From Branchiostoma floridae (Eukaryota; Chordata; Leptocardii; Amphioxiformes; Branchiostomatidae), in contig NC_049981.1 in the NCBI RefSeq assembly GCF_000003815.2, forward strand, positions 22,411,890-22,475,889: a DNA stretch of 64,000 nt, written 5' to 3'. Made by a program: the position numbers and the translations under genes. Under the pieces are notes generated by a model. The model was not told the origin of the DNA, did no database searches, and was given only the letters and a program-made list of their open reading frames with translations. This document shows, in pieces, positions 61,286 to 64,000 of this stretch. Each line of letters starts with the position of its first letter. The stretch's first letter is position 1.

Positions 61286-61349
61286 AAAAAGCAGTTACTT
61301 TACGCAACTCGATATGATGTTGGCAAAGTTTCTTGAGTAACTGCTTTTT
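61286..61349. repeat. Perfect 14-bp inverted repeat, 36-nt spacer
   Basis: AAAAAGCAGTTACT (61286-61299) is exactly complementary to AGTAACTGCTTTTT (61336-61349). An RNA across it would form a 64-nt stem-loop. The loop does not extend the pairing well, so it is not a convincing microRNA precursor. It may be part of a short dispersed repeat. Confidence 0.8.
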
Positions 61350-62305
61350 GGCTTATCTTATTACCTGTATATCTAATCTTCATCCACGTGACAAGTATGG
61401 TTATAACGTGTAGCCCCCTGTGGTTATGACGGATAACCGCACATTTGTTGACCATGAAATTATGTGTGAATTTTCACGAGAAGTTTTAGTTAGCTTTGCA
61501 TGATTACACCAAGCATTAACACGAGGAACATTTCATTTCACAATAGAGTTTTTTAAAAAAATTATTAGCTCATTTCGAATTGTTCAGAACTCGCGGGGTT
61601 GAAAGAGGTTCAGAAATCTACACTTTAAATATAATTATAAATCTGGCGTGTCATTGAGTTTTACAGATGATACATAAACTGTAGATTGGGATCTGGAAAA
61701 AAATATATATCACCGATTCTACCGATAGGGATCCAGATCAAAGTCTGTAGGTTTCAAGATATCCAAGAAAAGACTTCGATTCATGTCACTTATGATCAAT
61801 GGATCGAATCGAATTTGAGGATTTCTGAATGGGAGACCGCCCTCAGGCATACCATTCATAGGATCCTAATCGTGGTCTCTGTCGACTAGGATCGGCGTCT
61901 TTACCAGGAGAACCGGCGAGCCTGCCATAACGCAATAACTACCCTGGCATGAGCATTAGAATTATCATGGACACGTGTTGTATTGGCACGGTAAAGCCCC
62001 TTTCACACGTAACCTAAGGTTTTATGGTCGTTATAGTTTTAACGGGACAGTAACACAACCGTCTCGTAGATATGTTGCCTGGTGTATTTTGCGTCTAAGT
62101 TATTATAGATGCAATTTCTTCAGGCTTGTTCAAGTTTTAGCCAGAATAGTGGCATAAGGCCATGTTGATTTAAGTATCATAAGGCCATGTTAATGTGAGT
62201 AAATGTTTTACATCTTCAGGGAACGCCAAAACAGATGCGAGCGTGCAAATAAAAGTAAGTCAAAAAGCAAGTTGCCTTGATTATGACATCTGAGTGGTGA
62301 GAATG

Positions 62306-62510
62306 NNNNNNNNNNNNNNNNNNNNNNNNNNNNNNNNNNNNNNNNNNNNNNNNNNNNNNNNNNNNNNNNNNNNNNNNNNNNNNNNNNNNNNNNNNNNNNN
62401 NNNNNNNNNNNNNNNNNNNNNNNNNNNNNNNNNNNNNNNNNNNNNNNNNNNNNNNNNNNNNNNNNNNNNNNNNNNNNNNNNNNNNNNNNNNNNNNNNNNN
62501 NNNNNNNNNN
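62306..62510. other. Assembly gap (205 N)
   Basis: A run of N in intergenic DNA. No exon is visible at either border. The preceding CTTCAGGGAACGCCAAAACA (from about 62214) has an acceptor-like CTTCAG but no supported frame. Confidence 0.99.
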
Positions 62511-62738
62511 ATCAAGACTTGCTGGCTGTGATACCATGTTTGTTCGCTAAATTCTTCTTACAACGTTTATAGTGTCTTCACTGAAAATCTAGATTTCTTG
62601 TTTTTATATCCATCTAATTTTTCTTGCCCTCTGGCATTCAATCTGTAGTCTGCAGAGGATACCATCCATAAAACTTACTTGCTGTGGCTTCATGGTTCAA
62701 AATGGAAGAAAACTGATGCGGGCGGGGATGTCATCCAT

Positions 62739-62948
62739 TACTCTCCAAGTAGATGTTAGGCTCCGGCTGTTTTTGTAACGTTCTTTGTTAGTCGTTTTTA
62801 CCGGGCTTTCTATTTTGTATTTTAACTTGCTGTGTCAAAACCTAACACTGGCGTCAGTTCAAGAAAAATGACAAAATAGAAAGCCCGATAAAAACGACTA
62901 TAAAAAAAGTTAAAAAGCAGCCGGAGCCTAACCTCTGCCTGGAGAGTA
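62739..62948. mobile_element. Long-TIR element with perfect 9-bp TSD (Mutator-like MITE)
   Basis: Arms of about 80 bp (62739-62818 and 62871-62948) are inverted copies. They start TACTCTCCA, share GTTAGGCTCCGGCTG and end in GGGCTTTCTATTTTGT. Outside both ends is GTCATCCAT (62730-62738 and 62949-62957), a perfect 9-bp duplication. Long inverted repeats with a 9-bp target duplication are characteristic of Mutator-like (MULE) elements. The 52-bp centre has no coding room. The identical duplications suggest a fairly recent insertion, although the arms differ at several positions. Confidence 0.85.
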
Positions 62949-63539
62949 GTCATCCATATGATAGAGTCAACATGGCCTAAGATGTACTTGCGTATGTGAC
63001 AGGTCTTAACTGCCAGGTGTGGGTTAAATCCTCTGCTATCAGGCATACGAAAATTCTGTTTAATGGCAGAAACCCTGAGTGCGCCGGATTTTAGTGCAGG
63101 GGTAAGTCAGGGGATCAGCTGTAAGTGGATGGGAATTACACGGCAAAGCCAAGGTAGGGGAAACACTTCGAGAGAACAAAGCTTCGGCCTTAGACCTAAC
63201 AGGTCTGACATTTACTACAGAGGTCGCTAAACCATGACTGACGGGAGCATTTATGGGAACTTTGGGATGGAACGAACATAATCGATCATAAGGGAGGGGG
63301 CGGGGGTGCCGGCTATTTTTTTTTCATTCCGCACATTTTTGTCCTCTTTCCTGCATAGAATTGACGAGTTTTTGTACCCAATTTTCATCCTCTTTTCCGG
63401 TTAGTGTCGTTTCGCCTCTTTTGAACTCGTTTGCACGGTTTGGTACAAAGATTTATTTGCATGATAGTCTTCCGCATTGGTTATGAGAAACTCCGTCCCA
63501 TTCTACGTACCGGGTTCTTAATGCTCGGCAAAGCCATGC

Positions 63540-63722
63540 TTCAGTAAGCCGCAATGGTTTTGGTCGCTAGGTGACCGATTATGGAACTTGACCTTCGTTT
63601 CCCGACCAACCCCCCACCTGCCAAATATCATCAGGATCCATCCTCTCAAGTTATGCTGTTCATAGACAGACACACAGACAAACGGAGCCGAAAACATAAC
63701 CTTCTTGGTGAAGGTAAAAAGT
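63540..63722 (+). repeat. Dispersed repeat of the GACAGACA...CGAAAACATAACC type
   Basis: The order AACTTGACCTTCGTTTCCCG, CCAAATATCATCAGGATCCA, GACAGACACACAGACAAACG, then CCGAAAACATAACCTTCTTG and GTGAAGGTAAA matches, from memory, a repeat seen in many marine invertebrate genomes. Its class is unknown to me; it has no visible terminal inverted repeats. The remaining right end (63723-64000) holds nothing recognised. Confidence 0.5.
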
Positions 63723-64000
63723 GTTCCCATGGACGATGTCTATTTTTTCCAATCTTTATTTCAATAGACAATACATACAACAAAACAAGTGGTATATGCA
63801 CCAATACATATAAACAAGTGGTATATATAAAAAGACGATTGCACAATGGGCCGTAGATGGACCAAGAGTGGTATGTCAAGACTCTGTGCACCTATTGTAA
63901 GTAATGGCCTAATTGCAAGAAGCAGTTTGCAAATTTAAGATTGCATATTTAGCTATGATGATGACCAATAAATTGATTACCATGTAAACATTTGGAAGAT

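Noticed and set aside
61993-62040. AAAGCCCCTTTCACACGTAACC resembling the end of the MITE at 58891
   Set aside because: No matching right end and no TA flank were found, so similarity of about 12 bases is not enough to call an element.

Overview
This window is draft-assembly DNA from an animal nuclear genome. It has introns with GT/AG borders, a very long first intron, short-inverted-repeat transposons, tRNA-derived SINEs, LINE remnants and four runs of N. No prokaryotic gene organisation is present. The protein of the main gene and the repeat types fit an invertebrate deuterostome, most likely a lancelet (Branchiostoma). That assignment is inference, since no organism marker was searched.

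The main gene runs left to right from about 9.95 kb to 56.34 kb. It encodes a heterogeneous nuclear ribonucleoprotein of the HNRNPAB/HNRNPD/HNRNPDL (Drosophila Squid) type. Visible coding pieces are a main first exon (10762-10973), a 41-nt exon starting RRM1 (39061-39101), the RRM1 core exon (41402-41529), a tyrosine/glycine-rich exon (53538-53705) and the last coding exon (54460-54533). A 3' UTR follows, with overlapping AATAAA signals at 56332-56341. The end of RRM1, all of RRM2 and the following linker are not visible. They probably lie in the N gaps at 50423-50696 and 52547-52871. Two further possible first coding exons (9978-10006 and 35072-35136) break the same arginine codon at the same base as the main first exon. 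This suggests alternative promoters giving different N-termini on one RNA-binding core.

On the minus strand, to the left, is part of an EF-hand-like gene (coding exon 8179-8298, running into an N gap). Its possible 5' exon near 9481-9548 would make the 9.55-9.98 kb interval a divergent promoter. No other gene is supported in 1-8178 or 56.4-64 kb.

The rest is introns and intergenic DNA rich in mobile elements. It holds an 8-bp-TSD hAT-like MITE (2617-2986), two CAGGGCTC-ended elements with 5-bp target duplications (15680-17086 and 27936-28271), and a long-TIR element with a perfect 9-bp target duplication (62739-62948). It also holds two copies of a TAACGCTGG-ended MITE, TA-flanked MITEs, three SINE copies (one ending 46 nt upstream of an essential exon), two LINE reverse-transcriptase tails, several tandem repeats, and CpG-retaining islands in the hnRNP introns that may be regulatory. 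I found no novel multi-gene system. The most interesting points are the first-exon architecture, the frame-neutral Y/G-rich exon and the transposon boundaries.
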